A DNA stretch of 64,000 bases from contig CM046354.1 of NCBI GenBank assembly GCA_025403435.1, forward strand, positions 19,842,424 through 19,906,423, written 5' to 3'. How positions within the stretch are numbered: position 1 is the stretch's first letter; the number at the start of each line of letters is the position of its first letter. Positions 1 to 12,800 of this stretch are shown here, piece after piece. Made by a program: the position numbers and the translations under genes. The notes under the pieces were generated by a model that made no database searches, was not told the origin of the DNA, and worked only from the letters and a program-made list of their open reading frames with translations. The stretch is from Artocarpus heterophyllus (taxonomy: Eukaryota > Streptophyta > Magnoliopsida > Rosales > Moraceae).

Positions 1-2640
1 CATGCGACCATGCGAACACATCTTGATACTCCATAAGGAGCCACTCGAGGTCGGCCCAGATCTCCAACTGTAGCTGAGATTCGAGTTGGACAGTGCAGCC
101 GGGGTGTGCCGAGTCAAGGCCGAATGGCACCAGGTCCTCAACTAGGATAGCCCTCAACTCTTCCTCTAGCATTTGGGGGTCAAGAATAGAAAGCATCTTT
201 GGCACGGGTTCAGCTGGGAGCTCTATTTCGTCGACCTTATAAATGGTTGAGATGTTTAAATGCCAAGCTGACGCCGCTCTGACGGCATTGGCATAATAGG
301 CTCAGGAGTCTTTCTAAGACGACTAGATTTCTTCGACTCCATCCTCTGTTGGGAACTTCATCGCCTGGTGGTAAGTAGAGACTATGGCCTTCAGTGCATT
401 TAACATGGAACAGCCGATAATGATGTTATACTGGGAGGGTTTGTCGATGACCAGGAAGTCAATGACACATGTGACCCGAGCAGCACCCTCACCGAAGGTC
501 ACTGGCAGGCCGACCTTTCCCACTGCTCTGACGCATTCGCCTGTGAAGCTGTAAAGTGGCATCTACATCAGGGTAAAGGTAGCATTGCTGCTCTTCAGTT
601 TGTCATACGCCTGCTTGAACAGGATGTCAGTTGAGCTACCGTTGTCAATTGGCACACGTCGTACTATGTTGTTGGCGATGTGCAGCTCGCACGTGAGAGC
701 ATCATTGTGCAGATGAATTAACCTATTTGCCTCCTCCTCGGTAAAGGTGATCGGTATGTCTTGCTAACGGTAGATTTTGTTAACATACTCGGACATGTTG
801 ATGAGCTCACCTCTTTCAACTAGCAGAGCTTCTCGGACGTAAGCCCGTCGCCCACTCGACGTGTCCCCTAGTGACAGGCCCTCCGAAGATCATGTGAATG
901 ATATTAGGGGGTTCTAGGGTGTTCCCATTGTTGTTGCATAGGTGGTTCGGCATGTCTCAGCCTGGCAGGTCATTCCTCCCAACTATGGAGCCTGGAGTTA
1001 AGAGTCGCTCAACAAATTCCCTTAAGTGTCTGTCTCAGACCTAGACTCTCAATCTAGTTCTTCAATTCGATACAGTCGCGGGTATTGTGCCCCACATCCT
1101 TGTGGAACTTGCAATATCTAGTTTGATCCTACTTTGCCTTACTGCCATTAAGCTTGGGCGGGGCTACCAGCAGGTTCCTCCCGCTCACCTGAGCGAGCAC
1201 TTCATCGATGCTTGCCACTAAAGGCGTGTAGCTTTAAAACTTTTAGGTCAGTGTCTTGGACTTCTCGGCTTTCTTTTCTTTCTTCTACTTCTTGTTTGGC
1301 TCGGCATTGGCCAGCTCTGGCGCTTTCTTCTGCTTCTTCTCTTTTTTTGTCCCACTGCTACTTGCCTCTTCTCTGCGACTCTTCATGTATTCAGCCGCGT
1401 CGGCGTACCTTTGCTCGTAGCTGAGCATCTGTGAAAAGATGCTCAACTACTCGAATGCCAACGACTAGGTCAGCTTCTCATCTTAGAGACCCCCGACGAA
1501 GGCATGTTTCAAGGTCTCATCTTCGAAGTGCTTTACCTCGAGTGCGGCTCGGGTAAACCAATTTATGTAGTCTCAGACATTGTCGTTTCCTTGCTTTACG
1601 GCATACAGGTAGGTAATCTCCTTTCTCCTTGTTTTTGTTGTGGAGAAAGCTACTAAGAAGGCGTTAGAAAGTTGTTTGAAAGAGGTGATAGAAGCCGGTT
1701 CTAGTCGCTAAAACCATTGACGAGCTGGTCCAGTCAGAGTCAGCGAAAAGGCCTTGCACATTGCCGCATCGCTAGAGTTTTAAAGAAGCATGTGTCCTCT
1801 GTACAACTCAACATGCTCATCAGCGTCTGCGGTCCTGTCATAAGCCTTGATTTGCAGGACTTTAATTTAGGCAGCATAGGAGCTCTCATAATAGCGTCCA
1901 TGAAAGGCGAGTCTAGGGCACCTATGTCATCCAATCCAAAGCAATTGTTATGAAACTCGTCGATTTGGCGTTGTAACTCTCAGAACTAGCAGCTGTTCGT
2001 ATCCTTGGGAAGTTCGACCCTATAGGGTGCTCCGCCCTCCACACGGCCACCTGCCTCGAGTTGGCGACCCTGCTACGCTTCTCCTCGGTGCCCGAGCTGG
2101 TCAAACATGGATGCTCGCGAACCTTGTGGTGACGGAACCCTTGCTCCTTGCAGGGCAAGTCAACCTTCTTGGATGAGCTTGTTGTTAGCCAAGACGCCAT
2201 GTGTTGAGCTTCTAGAGTGCTCAAAATTAGCTTCGTTGGGGTCGACGGCACCACGTCCTACCCGACCTCCAGCCTGGTCAGCCAAGGCTAGAGGTGGGAG
2301 GCCAAGTGCCACCTGGCGCTGTGCTTGCTGTGTGAGTTGTTGAGTAAGTATCCAAACAACATTTGTTTGTTCACGGATTGGGTCTTGGCTGACTAGATCC
2401 TACATTGTTTGGCACTGGCCGTGCTTCCCTGCCCCCCGGATCAGGATCTTATAGCCCAGGGGTGGCCCCTAGGTCTAGCCAGATTTTGGTGTCCATTTCG
2501 AGCATCTCCCAACCTGTCGTGCAGCGTCGTATCGGGCATTACCTCAAGTTACCATCTCGGCTTTGAGGTTAGAGTTGTGGCTAGTGATTTTGAGTGAAGG
2601 CATAGGCACCCTCCTTCTAGCACAAAAATGTTGATGCTTA
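1..2640 (-). pseudogene. Tat/Retand-type Ty3/gypsy gag-protease remnant, runs off left edge
   Basis: Minus-strand relic of the 5' half of a gypsy polyprotein, read in pieces across frames. About 2600-1950 resembles the variable N-terminal gag. About 1950-1430 resembles the Retrotrans_gag core: DAIMRAP, then a region ending YLYAVKQGNDN and ALEVKHFEDETLKHAFVGGL. Positions 562-323 keep the retropepsin C-terminal part (DKPSQYNIIIGCSMLNALKA, then YHQAMKFPTEDGVEEI), and 150-1 reads into the segment just before RT (EYQDVFAWSH). RT, RNase H and integrase would lie left of the window. Stops and frame changes throughout show it is dead. Gag and protease wording is closest to Tat-lineage elements rather than chromoviruses. 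The lineage call rests on recall of family patterns, not on a search. Confidence 0.8.
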
Positions 2641-2880
2641 CTTGAGTTAGGCAGTGGATTAACACCACATGCGGCTGCGCATGGTGCTCAGCTTTTCTCT
2701 ATTCATCTCTACCTGATCGGGTAGGCCTACAACAAGAGGAGGAACGCTTCGGAGGCAAGGAAAGGATAGGACAGTCAATAGACAAGGGCTCTTTGATGCT
2801 CAAGGTAGGAGTTGCTCGACAGAGAACGGGAACTTGTTAGGTAGGAAGGAGCATACATGCCAGGATGCAAAAAATGCATC

Positions 2881-2890
2881 CTATTTATAG
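2881..2890 (-). promoter_or_regulatory. TATA-like box, copy 1
   Basis: Minus-strand reading CTATAAATAG, inside the 106-bp duplication and in the right orientation to drive the minus-strand gypsy remnant. It is assigned by motif and position only. Confidence 0.4.
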
Positions 2891-2986
2891 GCTACCACTT
2901 AGGCCAGGTGTTAGGTGGGTTTTGCCTACAACTTGAGTGTCACATCAAGGCGTGTCAGGTACATGCTAGGATGCAATAAATACATC

Positions 2987-2996
2987 CTATTTATAG
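2987..2996 (-). promoter_or_regulatory. TATA-like box, copy 2
   Basis: Same minus-strand CTATAAATAG motif, exactly 106 bases from copy 1, so the duplication doubled a possible LTR promoter core. Confidence 0.4.
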
Positions 2997-3390
2997 GTTA
3001 CCACTTAGGCCAGGTGTTAGGTGGGTTTTACCTACAACCCGAGTGTCACATCAAGGCGTGTTAGGTAGTAGGAAATAAGTGTCATGACCCTCCGTCGATG
3101 GATTGCTTCCCATCCGACGGTGAGTTGTTTGCCATCTGTTAGCCACTGATGGCAAGTAGCAGCCCACTTACACAAGTGAAACGAATCTGACCCGAGCTGG
3201 AACTCAATTCGAGTAGGCAACCTGTTGAGGTGCAGCCCAGGAGACCCTGAAAAGCACCTTGGACAAGAGATCCAGGCTCATCAGGATCAGAAGTAAACTC
3301 CCTCGTAGCTTTGCCGAGCTATTTAGCTGACCATTAGGAGTACGGCTCCTCGGCTTTGGCACCGAGCTCACCTTCAACACTTATCTTAAA

Positions 3391-5154
3391 TAAAACATCT
3401 ATATGGTGGAATTAGAGGGTTTCATAGCTAAAATCCAAGAGCAAAAAGTTTGCATTGGGGCTTTTCCATGGTGGGCCCTCACACAAGGCCTTCTTTGATC
3501 AGCTCAGGTGTCCTTTCTGTCAAGAACTGAAGTGGTAGCACTTTGAGTGGTGTACGCTGATCATGAATTGCAGTGGTTGATCTAGCATTAAGAGAGGTCA
3601 AAACATGCTTATAGACTTACCTTATGGTGGCCCCGGCTAGGTTACGGCTAAACCCGGGTAGCCTTGAGAATAGTTACTTTTGTGGACAGAACCTTTTATG
3701 ATCTAGATCTGTTGAAGATAAAAACTTCGCCAACGAGGACCTCCAAGCATGTGAGTGCTGTGGGAGAGGAACGTGAACGTTTATAGAGGAATTTCCTATG
3801 TACTTAGTAGCAAGGGTGTGTCCATTGGACTAGGATGAGATATTTGAATGAGATGGTGAGGTTTGGCGGTCTCATAGATGGAAAAGTTTCTAGAAGGAGT
3901 CCCTAAAATGTGAGATAGTTTAACACTTAGAGAGGAAAGTTTACAGAAAGAAAAGGTGGAAACCATTTAATGGTGGTTTTTGTCCTCCTTGTTCATAGGG
4001 CTTATTTGGGTTGTGGAAAGGCATGATTTTGGTAAGGTTTTCTAATATTTTCGAGTTCAAACAAAATAGGGTATGGATCTTGGATATTCTTGAGACTCAC
4101 TAGAAAAATATGGTTGCTTGAGATTTTCAGCAAGCAAGGTGGCTGAGTTGGGTTGAGAAGCTGTTTCTTCTTGGTGCCTTGAGGTCAGAAATGAGGTTTG
4201 TAGAAGCTTTGGGGTGGTTTATGCTGGTTCAAGGTGGTAGTATGGTGGTTTTAGCTTAGACTTATGGTGGTATCGAGTTTGCGAGATGGAGGAGATGATG
4301 GGGATGAAGAGAAAGTGGTGGTTATGAAGCTTGAATGGTTTTGTCTTGGTTGAGCTTTGGTGATCTGAGTTGCATAGGTTGTATTAGCCTCCTCTTTAAG
4401 GGTAAAGGGCGTATTGATGAGAAAAAATGGGACAGTTTGGTTAAGAGTCTTCTCCTTCGGGTATCTAGTTAGGGGGTGTTCTAAACTTGGTTCTACAAGA
4501 GAGGAAACAAAGAGAAACTTCCCACCGTGGGAGAGCTTCCATCCAGCTTTTGCATTTTGGATTCCAAGATGGGATTGGGATGTCAGGAGCCTTAATTGCT
4601 AGCCTGCCTAGGAAGCCCACTTTGGGTGGCCTGCCACAGAGGGGTCTAAAAGGAGGCGGCTTGTCTTGTCATTTCAGGTATGGATTAAACCTTGGAATAG
4701 AATCCCTTTGACTTACCTTGATGGAAAGGGTGACTTGTATCTGATGGCAAGGATCACATGGCTCTATATATAGCTAAGCTTTCTCGGGTGGATTGCTAAG
4801 CTGACTTGGCAAGTAGAAGATGAATTGACATGTTAGGTGGGCCGTTAAGCTGATGTATCAAGTGGGCTAAAAAAATGAGCTTTTCTTAGCATTGGGCTAA
4901 GGCTTTTGGTTGGGCCTTTTGGCTTTGTTTTAACTTAATTTTCTCTATACACATTTTAATCTAATTCCAACTAGACTTAAAACCTCCTATGAGTTAAAAG
5001 TCTAATTGGACTAAATGAAATGTGCTTATTCATGTTCCTTAACCTTCCAAACCACAACCCATTTAGAGGACCCTAGAACGTGTCTTAGGTTCACATACCT
5101 TACCTTAGGTCATATCACAGGACATAGTTTGGGTTTGTGCCCTGCGAAAAAATG
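3391..5154. other. Unassigned stretch, no gene recognised
   Basis: No protein family is recognisable in any frame, and only short open frames (62-74 codons) occur. The part near 4100-4400 is rich in GGTGGT-type sequence on the plus strand. A CTATATATAG motif near 4762-4772 could be a TATA box of an LTR. The stretch may be LTR or internal sequence of the left gypsy or the neighbouring copia remnant, but nothing proves it. Confidence 0.3.
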
Positions 5155-6320
5155 GGTATCAACACTCCACAAGCTACAAAACTTTATTTATGGACTCCAG
5201 TAGGCTTCTGGGTCATGAACATCAAGTTTGATAAGGTTGTTTAGTTTTATAGTTTTGAACCAAACTAAGATGAAGTATGTGCCTACAAGTACATAAGAGA
5301 AAAGAATGTGGTCATCTTAGTACTTTACGTTGATGACATCCGATTCATTGGGAATGATTAAAAATCAATATTACAAGTAAAGGAATGGTTAGCCAATCAA
5401 TTCTAAATGAAAGATTTGGAGGAGGAAAGCTATGTTCTTAGGGTCCAACTCTTGCAAGATCACAAGAAAAAGTTATTGGTATTGTCTCTAGCATCATATG
5501 TAGACAAGGTGTTTGTCAGAAATGGGATAAAAAACTCTAAGGGAGGAAATTCGCGTTCTAGGCATGGTATTTATTTCTTTACAGGGTAGTGTTCAAAGAC
5601 TTCACGGAAGGAAGAGAGCATGAGACATTTCCCATACACGTCAGTAGTCAGAAGCATAATGTATATTATGTAATGTACTTGGCTTGACATTTGCTACACA
5701 GTTGGGATAATCAATAAATTTAGTGAAATCTAAAATTTGATCACTAGACAACTGTAAATTGCATTCTCAAGCATTTTAGGAAAAGAGAAACTATATACTA
5801 GTGTATTCAGGTGGAGATCTATCCCTAATCGGATACACTTATCCCTATTTTTCTGTCGGATTAGGAATGATCGAAGTTGATTTTTTTCTCCTATATTTAC
5901 TTTTAATAGAGGAGTCATTGTTTGGGGGAGTGTGAAACAAAACTGTGTTTCTAATTTATCAATAGAGGTTGAGTATATGGCTGCTTGTGAAGCATCTAAA
6001 AGCAATCTGGCTTCGCAAGTTCTTGACCGATCTAGAAGTCGTATCAGATATGGATAAGCTGATTAAACTATAGTGTGACAACAGTAGTGCAATCACTAAT
6101 AATAAAAGTACTTAGAAACCATAAGAGTACAGAGAATATAGAGAGAAGGCATCATCTGACTTGGGAGATAACTGGAAAGGGTGACATGATTATGATAATC
6201 GGAAGACAATCTTACAGAGCCATTCATAGAGACTTTGCCTGCCAAAGTTTTAAGAATCATCTAGAGGGTTATGGGTTAAAAAACATGTCCTATATGCTTT
6301 AGGGGAAGTAGGAGATTTTT
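5155..6320 (+). pseudogene. Ty1/copia reverse transcriptase-RNase H remnant
   Basis: Plus-strand 3' part of a copia polyprotein. It starts in RT at a broken FIYGLQ-stop-AS motif near 5180-5200 (the family has a glutamine at the stop). The catalytic strand is at 5311-5350 as LYVDDIRFIGND. Then come MKDLEEE, PYTSVV near 5634, and RNase H pieces VEYMAACEASKS near 5967 and CDNSSAI near 6075. Positions 6240-6320 read the usual copia tail followed by a GGAAGTAGGAGAT stretch like a copia polypurine tract. Gag, protease and integrase are absent. Several stops and frameshifts make it non-functional. Confidence 0.85.
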
Positions 6321-7150
6321 AAGGAAAAAGCCCTTAAAGCTTGTGATGTTTTTGTAACAAAACATATTTATAAATAAATAAAGTTAATTTTTAATTATAT
6401 TTGTATGTATGTATTTTAAATACTTTATGAATATTGTTAAAATACCATAATTATCTATGTGACCTTAAATATTATATATAAGTGTTATATATAGGGGATA
6501 AATTTAAGGATGATAGTTAAAAATAGTCAGTAATAAGTAATTAATTGTTACTAATTCAATTCAAATATGGAATCTTTAATTGAGCGTTACTAGTGAAGGT
6601 CATTTCATTGAGAATAAAAGGGCCTTATATAAATTGTTAATTAAAGAGTCATTAAATGAGTGCACTGTACATAATGAGATTATGTATGATCGAGACATAA
6701 CGTGATATGATCGACTAAATAATTCCCATTAGAATATAACAAGTTCTCATCACATCAACCAATGGTCATATATAAAATGATTTTAGTCCTAAGTTATTGG
6801 TAGACTCCTATTATGAAATTATGTCTTGTGATTTACCCTGCTCGGATTCGAGAATCTAATCTTGTCTCTTGTACTTTGGAGGCATAATGGAATGACACGT
6901 TTTTTGAGCCGTTACTTAACTTACTTAAACATAATTTCTTAATATTAATCTTACTAACTAGTAAGAAAAATACAAAATATTTTTTTCAATATACTTAAAA
7001 ACATACTTTAAATCGTTGCGACTTTCATTAGAACGTAAATGAGAACATAATTACAAAACTTAATTTTATAATCATTCAATGTATTTCTTAAAACTCATTA
7101 AGTAAACATTTACTTTCTTAAAACTTTTAAATCATCATTTCAAGATGATG
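6321..7150 (+). repeat. Probable 3' LTR (or part) of the copia remnant
   Basis: AT-rich, non-coding and immediately after the polypurine-like tract of the copia remnant. The opening, with TGTGATGTTTTTGTAAC then AATAAATAAAG, is built like the start of the copia LTR at 38797 (TG, a GTAACA motif, then AATAAA runs). The right end was not found. It probably stops before or near the older minus-oriented LTR piece that begins around 7150. Confidence 0.4.
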
Positions 7151-7716
7151 GAAAACTTCTTTCAAAACAGCGGAAAACAACTGTAGTGGTATCCATATCT
7201 CAACCATCGCATTTGTCTCACCGTAACACCAAGCTCATCAACTAGTTATACTGGTCTCTTGTAGAATTACCTACAAAATGAATGAACTTGTAATGAGCTT
7301 ACACCCAGTAAGTTCAAGCATATTTCACAAAAACATAAAAATATTCTTCATAAAACTTTCCTCTTTAAACCTTTCTCGTAAAAACATCTCGCTTGAAACA
7401 TTTTTTGTATACATCTTTCATCAAACGTTTCTCTTTAATACATTTATCATAAAGTATTTTTTTGAAACATTTCTCGTAAAACAATTTTCACAAAACGTTA
7501 TACATAAAAGCATTTCTTGTAAAATGTATCTCATAAAAACATTACTCATAAAATATTTCTTAAAGGAATGCAAGAAATATTATAGTACATGATTCCATCT
7601 ATGCTGAATTATGAACGCCTCATCATCATTCTTATCTTACTTGAACTACGGGCCCAAGTGCACGTACCAAAAGCACATGGTCATCGAACATCGATGCCAT
7701 AACATAACTTAACATG
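7151..7716 (-). repeat. Left part of an older minus-oriented LTR-like sequence split by the young element
   Basis: Contains ACACCAAGCTCATCAACTAG and a CTTACACCCAGTAAGTTC segment. Both resemble, in order, the reverse-complement LTRs at 24230 and 55230 (a 'stop and start of transcription' region followed by CTCA...AGTAAG). It ends in the AATCT target site, and similar-looking sequence resumes at 16563. The match is by layout more than by identity. Confidence 0.35.
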
Positions 7717-7721
7717 AATCT

Positions 7722-9687
7722 TGTAACACCCGTATTTTTAACGGGCATAATTTTGTAAAATTTAATGAATAAAATGTGACTATTTAAAATTACTAAGTTG
7801 TTTATGATCATTTAAAAAAAATACCATTTTAGTATTTTCTTACCAAGTCTTCCTAAGAAACATTCAAAACTTACCAACACTTACTTCTACCAATCTTGTC
7901 TCCCTAAATTATTGCCCAATTATATAGACTTCTTCTCATTTTGCTAAAGGTATCCGAAGGGGACATTGAATTATTTTCCGTCAATTCATAGAAGACATGG
8001 AGATATTTCTCAACCACCTAATTAATTATTTCCTTATCTTCTTCTATAATTCACTCCAATTATCCCCTCAATTATGTTGGCATTATTTGCTAAAAGTCTT
8101 CATGGGAGACAAGATGATATTTTCCTTTAAGACTCTTTTGTTTCTTCTTACAACTTTTCCCCGTAAACATCTCATTCCTCTTAAGCATTTTGATATCTTT
8201 TTATTTAACTATCACCACCTTCTTCTCTAGTTCTCATTCTCTCCCTTCTCACTTCAAATTTCTAACTAAAGACATAGAGCACAAAGCTCTCTTTGTGGCC
8301 AAGACAATTATAATTCCCAACGATGATCGAGGCGGTTTTAAAGTTAATTCAAGCTTGATTGATAACCCAAACTTTGGTGCTTTTCAAAGAAGTTTTGAGG
8401 TAGGTTTTCTTTAATCTAAACTTAGTTTTTAGTATGCATTTTCTCCATGTTTAATGCATAAAAATACTTTAATAGCACTAGTAGACGGGTTTACACATAA
8501 CTCACTTATGAATGTGATTATACGTTGTGCTTTAGTTTTAATTGTCCTTATGCATGCCTTAGGGTCAAGGATGTGTGGAGCTAACGTTAATTGATTCCAG
8601 GATTAAAAGATTGTTGATAAGCTTGAAAGGTAGGGATTCTATTACTCATTTTTGTGAGGTTTTTATAGAATTAAAATTGATTGTTTTGCCGCAATATATA
8701 TATATCTATGTTGAACTGATATTATATGAGTATCACATATGAAACTATGACATGGACTCGTCTTGTATTGTACGGCGAGGAACATAATGAATTGACACAT
8801 GTTATAAATTGAGAAGCATGGTTAGGAAAACTGACTCTATTAATAATGATTTAATATAGAGAAATGGTGAGACATGAAGAGGGCGGCGGTTACGTCCTTA
8901 GGCATGAATACCCAAAAAGGTAAAATAGGGGGAAGGTGATGACACTTCCTTGGGTTGAAAGTCCCAGAACACACTGTACAGGAATTGATTTGGTGAGGAC
9001 TCGGGGCTTGATGTCCCCTCACCGGAACACCCTTGGAATGTTTATGGGGTGATCAAGTGCGCCCATTTGGGTTTCGATGAGTTGAGTGATACTCAATTTA
9101 ACATGGATACCTAGGAACAATGATGATTGGTAATATTTGTATAAATGTGTAATTATGACACTTGGTAATGATTAACTACGGTATCCATAAGATGTGATCA
9201 TAATAAACCTCATAATCTAGAATATGATGTAACCTACTAACCATGCAGTTTTTAATGTGGTAATGGATAAACCATAAGGTGAGTCATGATTTCCCTACTG
9301 GGCATGTCGATGCTCATCCCTATCATATCTTCATATCTCGGGTGGAACTCAGTGCAACATATTTGAAGAGGAATAAGCGAAAACAATCCTGCTGTTTTCG
9401 TGTTAGAAGACCCTGTTTAATTACAACTTATCTACAACATGTAAGAGTTGTATTATTTTTTTTTATGGCTGTGTTAAGTTATTTGGGAATTGTACTATGG
9501 TGATGATGACTGTAATTATATATATTTGGTGCTACACTAAAAACTGTGGTTTGTATTTAAAACGTTTATTTTTATTTTTCTTGTTGTTTAAAGACCCATG
9601 GGCATTGTTTAATTGATTTAAATAATATAAAATTTAAAATTATTTTTATTTATTTAAAACTGTTAACCCCCACATAGGGGTGTTACA
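7722..9687 (+). repeat. 5' LTR of the young Tekay/Del element
   Basis: 1966 bp from TGTAACACCC to GGGGTGTTACA, with short inverted termini (TGTAACA/TGTTACA). It contains short open frames that recur exactly in the 3' LTR and are not genes. The U3/R/U5 borders are not resolved. The run of TA repeats at 8693-8706 is one possible TATA region. Confidence 0.97.
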
Positions 9688-9694
9688 GAATTTT

Positions 9695-9711
9695 TTGTAT
9701 CAGAGCCTAGG
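9695..9711 (+). promoter_or_regulatory. Primer binding site, initiator Met tRNA type
   Basis: TTGTATCAGAGCC begins seven bases after the 5' LTR. It matches the plant initiator-Met-tRNA complement TGGTATCAGAGCC at all but one position, with further similarity downstream. Confidence 0.85.
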
Positions 9712-9838
9712 TTCGATTAACCTAAGGGGTATAGCACCACCTTAAAAATTAATCTTTGGGAATGGTTTTAAAGTTAGGTGTTAATGTCATCATCATTTGG
9801 TACTGATCCTAGTTAAATTTTCGCAGCCAGTAGAAACT

Positions 9839-12800
9839 ATGCCACCAAGACGTCAAATGCAATCGTCTGAGCTGTCACAACCGGTTGAACATGCTCAAGA
9901 AGTTGAGCAACCGGAACCGATGGAACAAGCTCAAGAAGATGCGCAACTACGACATGCAACACAATCCCCGCCAGCTGCACCAGAAGTAAATAATTTAGGA
10001 CAAATTCTTCAAGCATTACAAAATGTGCAAAGACCTGTGGAGGTTCGTGATCCCGAACAACGACATCTAACTCTGTTGAAGGAGTTTATGAAGCAGAAAC
10101 CACCCATATTTAGTGGAGAACCTAACCCGGTCATAGCAGAACAATGGCTAAAGGCAGTCAAAAAGAAGTTGGACACCTTGAGGATTCCACGGGAGTATTG
10201 GGTTAGCTTTTCAACATATATATTTGAGGGTAAAGCCGAAGAATGGTGGGATCTTCAGAAAGACGACTATGATGTGCCGAATCTTACATGGGAGCAGTTC
10301 GAAACCATTTTTCGCAACACCTATATTCCTCAGAGCCATAGGCAAGCAATGATGCGAGAATTTGAAAACCTGGTGCAGGGAGATACAACAGTTGCTGAAT
10401 ACCATGCTCGATTTATAGAATTGTCTCGCTACAATCCCGGGGCTGTATCGGATCCAATGGCGAGATGCGAAAAATTTAGAAATAACCTGAGGCCGAAAAT
10501 CAGACAAATGATAGCTGCTGTTCCATCAACAGATTTTCTTGATCTTGTAGCTGCGGCACAGCGGGCAGAGACAGAACTAAATAACTCCTATGGAGAGTAT
10601 AAGGGTTCTGGTGGGCGTCAAAGGAAAATAAGTAAGAAAGAGAAGTCACAAGGGCAAGTCATTCAGCATAGTGGAGTGACTATTGGTGGTGGATCTTCTG
10701 GCAGTGGTCGTTTCCAACCGTATGCTTGTCATAACTGTGGACAAGTGGGACATCTGAGGAGAAATTGCCCTAACCGCCCTACACAATCATCCTTTGCACC
10801 AAGGCCACAAGGAAGTCATTTTGGCTCCACTGTTTGGGGAGGGAGTCAAAATCGTGGAGCGCCTCAGCAAAACACTCCAGCTTCCCAAGTCTCAGTAACT
10901 CAACCTCGAGGGTTCCAGCCTCAGTACAACTATCAACAGCGGCCACAGGGTTCCAATTTTTATGCTAATCAGAACTTCCAACCGACTCCACAAGGCTCAG
11001 TGAATCAAAGGCCATATTTTTCTGGGAGAAATAATAATAAGGCTAGTAGTAGCCAAGGAAACCGAGGAAAAAGTGATAAAGGAAAAGCACCAGCACAAGC
11101 TTATGCAATTACGGCTACAACTGGACAAGGAAAACAGGCTGATCACTCAGTTGTAGACGGTATGATTCACGTGTCTCATTCTTGGGCTCATGTATTATTT
11201 GACACTGGTGCCACTCATTCATTTATATCTATGTTATTTGCTTCCGTACTACAATTAGAAACTGAGACATGTAGTTCATCATTAACCCTTAGTACACCAA
11301 TGGGCGGGATAGCTGAAGTATCCATAATTTGTAAATCAGTGTGTATTGTTATAGGAGAACATAAACTATCGGCTGACCTATATGTAATAACTATGACAGA
11401 GTTTGATGTAATCTTAGGAATGGATTGGCTAACTAAATACCAGGCAATAGTAGATTGTCATAGGAAACGTGTCTCTTTATTCACCAAGAATGGACAAGTC
11501 ATCGAATTTCAGGCAAAAACAGGAACAGTGACGCCAGCCCCGGTGCTAAAGGCTTGTATTGGAGGACGAAGGAATTTCACCAATCTTGGGACGATCTTTG
11601 CTTCAGATGGAGAACTAAAGAAGAGTGACCTATCCTCTCACACTCCTGTGGTGGATGAATTTTCAGATGTTTTTCCAGATGAATTGCCCGGACTTCCGCC
11701 TGATAGAGAAATTGAGTTTGTCATCGACTTAACTCAAGGAGCAGCGCCTGTTTCTATTGCCCCGTATCGAATGGCACCTGCTGAGAAAGTGGAATTGAGG
11801 AAGCAGTTGGACGAATTACTGGAAAAAGGATTTATTCGACCAAGTACATCACCTTGGGGAGCTCCAGTACTTTTTGTGAAGAAACATGACGGATCGTTGA
11901 GGCTCTGTGTCGATTATCGCCAGCTTGATCGATTGACTATCAAGAACAAGTACCCTCTACCCCGAATTGATGAGTTGTTCGATCAGTTAGGAGGATCTTG
12001 CTATTTCTCAAAGATTGACTTACGATCCGGATATCACCAACTGAAGATAAGAGAAGAGGACATTCCAAAGACAGCTTTTCGGACTCGCTACGGTCATTTT
12101 GAGTTTCTTGTCATGCCTTTCAGGTTGACTAATGCACCAGCGGCTTTCATGGACTTGATGAACCGTGTCTTTCGACCGTACTTAGATCAATTTATCATTG
12201 TTTTCATAGATGATATCTTGATCTATTCTAAAAACGAAGAAGAACATGCTGAGCATTTGAGGATCGCTCTACAAACGTTGAGAGAACATGGTCTTTATGC
12301 AAAAAGAGAAAAATGTGATTTCTGGATGACGAAGGTCAAGTTCCTTGGACACGTTGTCTCTGAAGAAGGCATCTCAGTGGACCCCTCCAAAATTGAAGCA
12401 GTGCTAAATTGGGAACGACCAAAGAACGTGTCAGAGATTCGAAGTTTCCTCGGACTAGCTGGATACTATCGACGCTTCGTAGAGAATTTTTCAAAGATTG
12501 CTTCTCCATTAACAAAACTCACAAGGAAGAATGTCAAGTTCGTGTGGGATGATAAATGTGAAGAAGCATTTGAGGAACTGAAACGAAGACTCACTAGTGC
12601 ACCTGTGCTGATCATACCTAACAACGAGGAGCCTTACACAGTATACACTGATGCCTCAGGAAACGGTTTGGGTTGTGTGTTAATGCAGCATGGACGAGTA
12701 GTTGCCTACGCCTCACGCCAGTTGAAACCCCATGAGAGGAACTACCCCACACATGATCTTGAGTTAGCTGCTGTGGTTTTCGCACTCAAAATTTGGAGAT

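Larger units (their letters stand above)
2855..3066. repeat. 106-bp tandem duplication, two units
   Basis: Units begin at 2855 (ACATGCCAGGATGC) and 2961 (ACATGCTAGGATGC). Both continue through a CATCCTATTTATAGG core, a CACTTAGGCCAGGTGTTAGG segment and a CACATCAAGGCGTGT end. The two differ at a handful of sites, so the duplication is old but clear. Confidence 0.9.
2641..3390 (-). repeat. Probable 5' UTR/LTR region of the left gypsy remnant
   Basis: No coding sense is visible. The stretch lies upstream of the gag remnant in minus-strand sense and contains two copies of a minus-strand TATA-like motif in a 106-bp tandem duplication. It is also GC-richer than the flanking DNA to its right. I could not fix LTR ends, a PBS or target duplications, so the right boundary near 3390 is a guess based on the compositional change. 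Confidence 0.45.

Noticed and set aside
7997..8414. Short ORFs in the young element's LTRs (repeated at 14867-15284, 15710-15892 and 16149-16373)
   Set aside because: They lie wholly inside the LTRs, have no family resemblance and recur only because the LTR is duplicated.
9797..9838. Upstream extension of the gag-pol frame from a TTG
   Set aside because: No ATG in that extension; ATG 9839 opening with MPPRR is the usual start of this protein type.
10211..10507. Minus-strand and out-of-frame ORFs inside 9797-14681
   Set aside because: Shadows of the gag-pol frame; no independent coding evidence.
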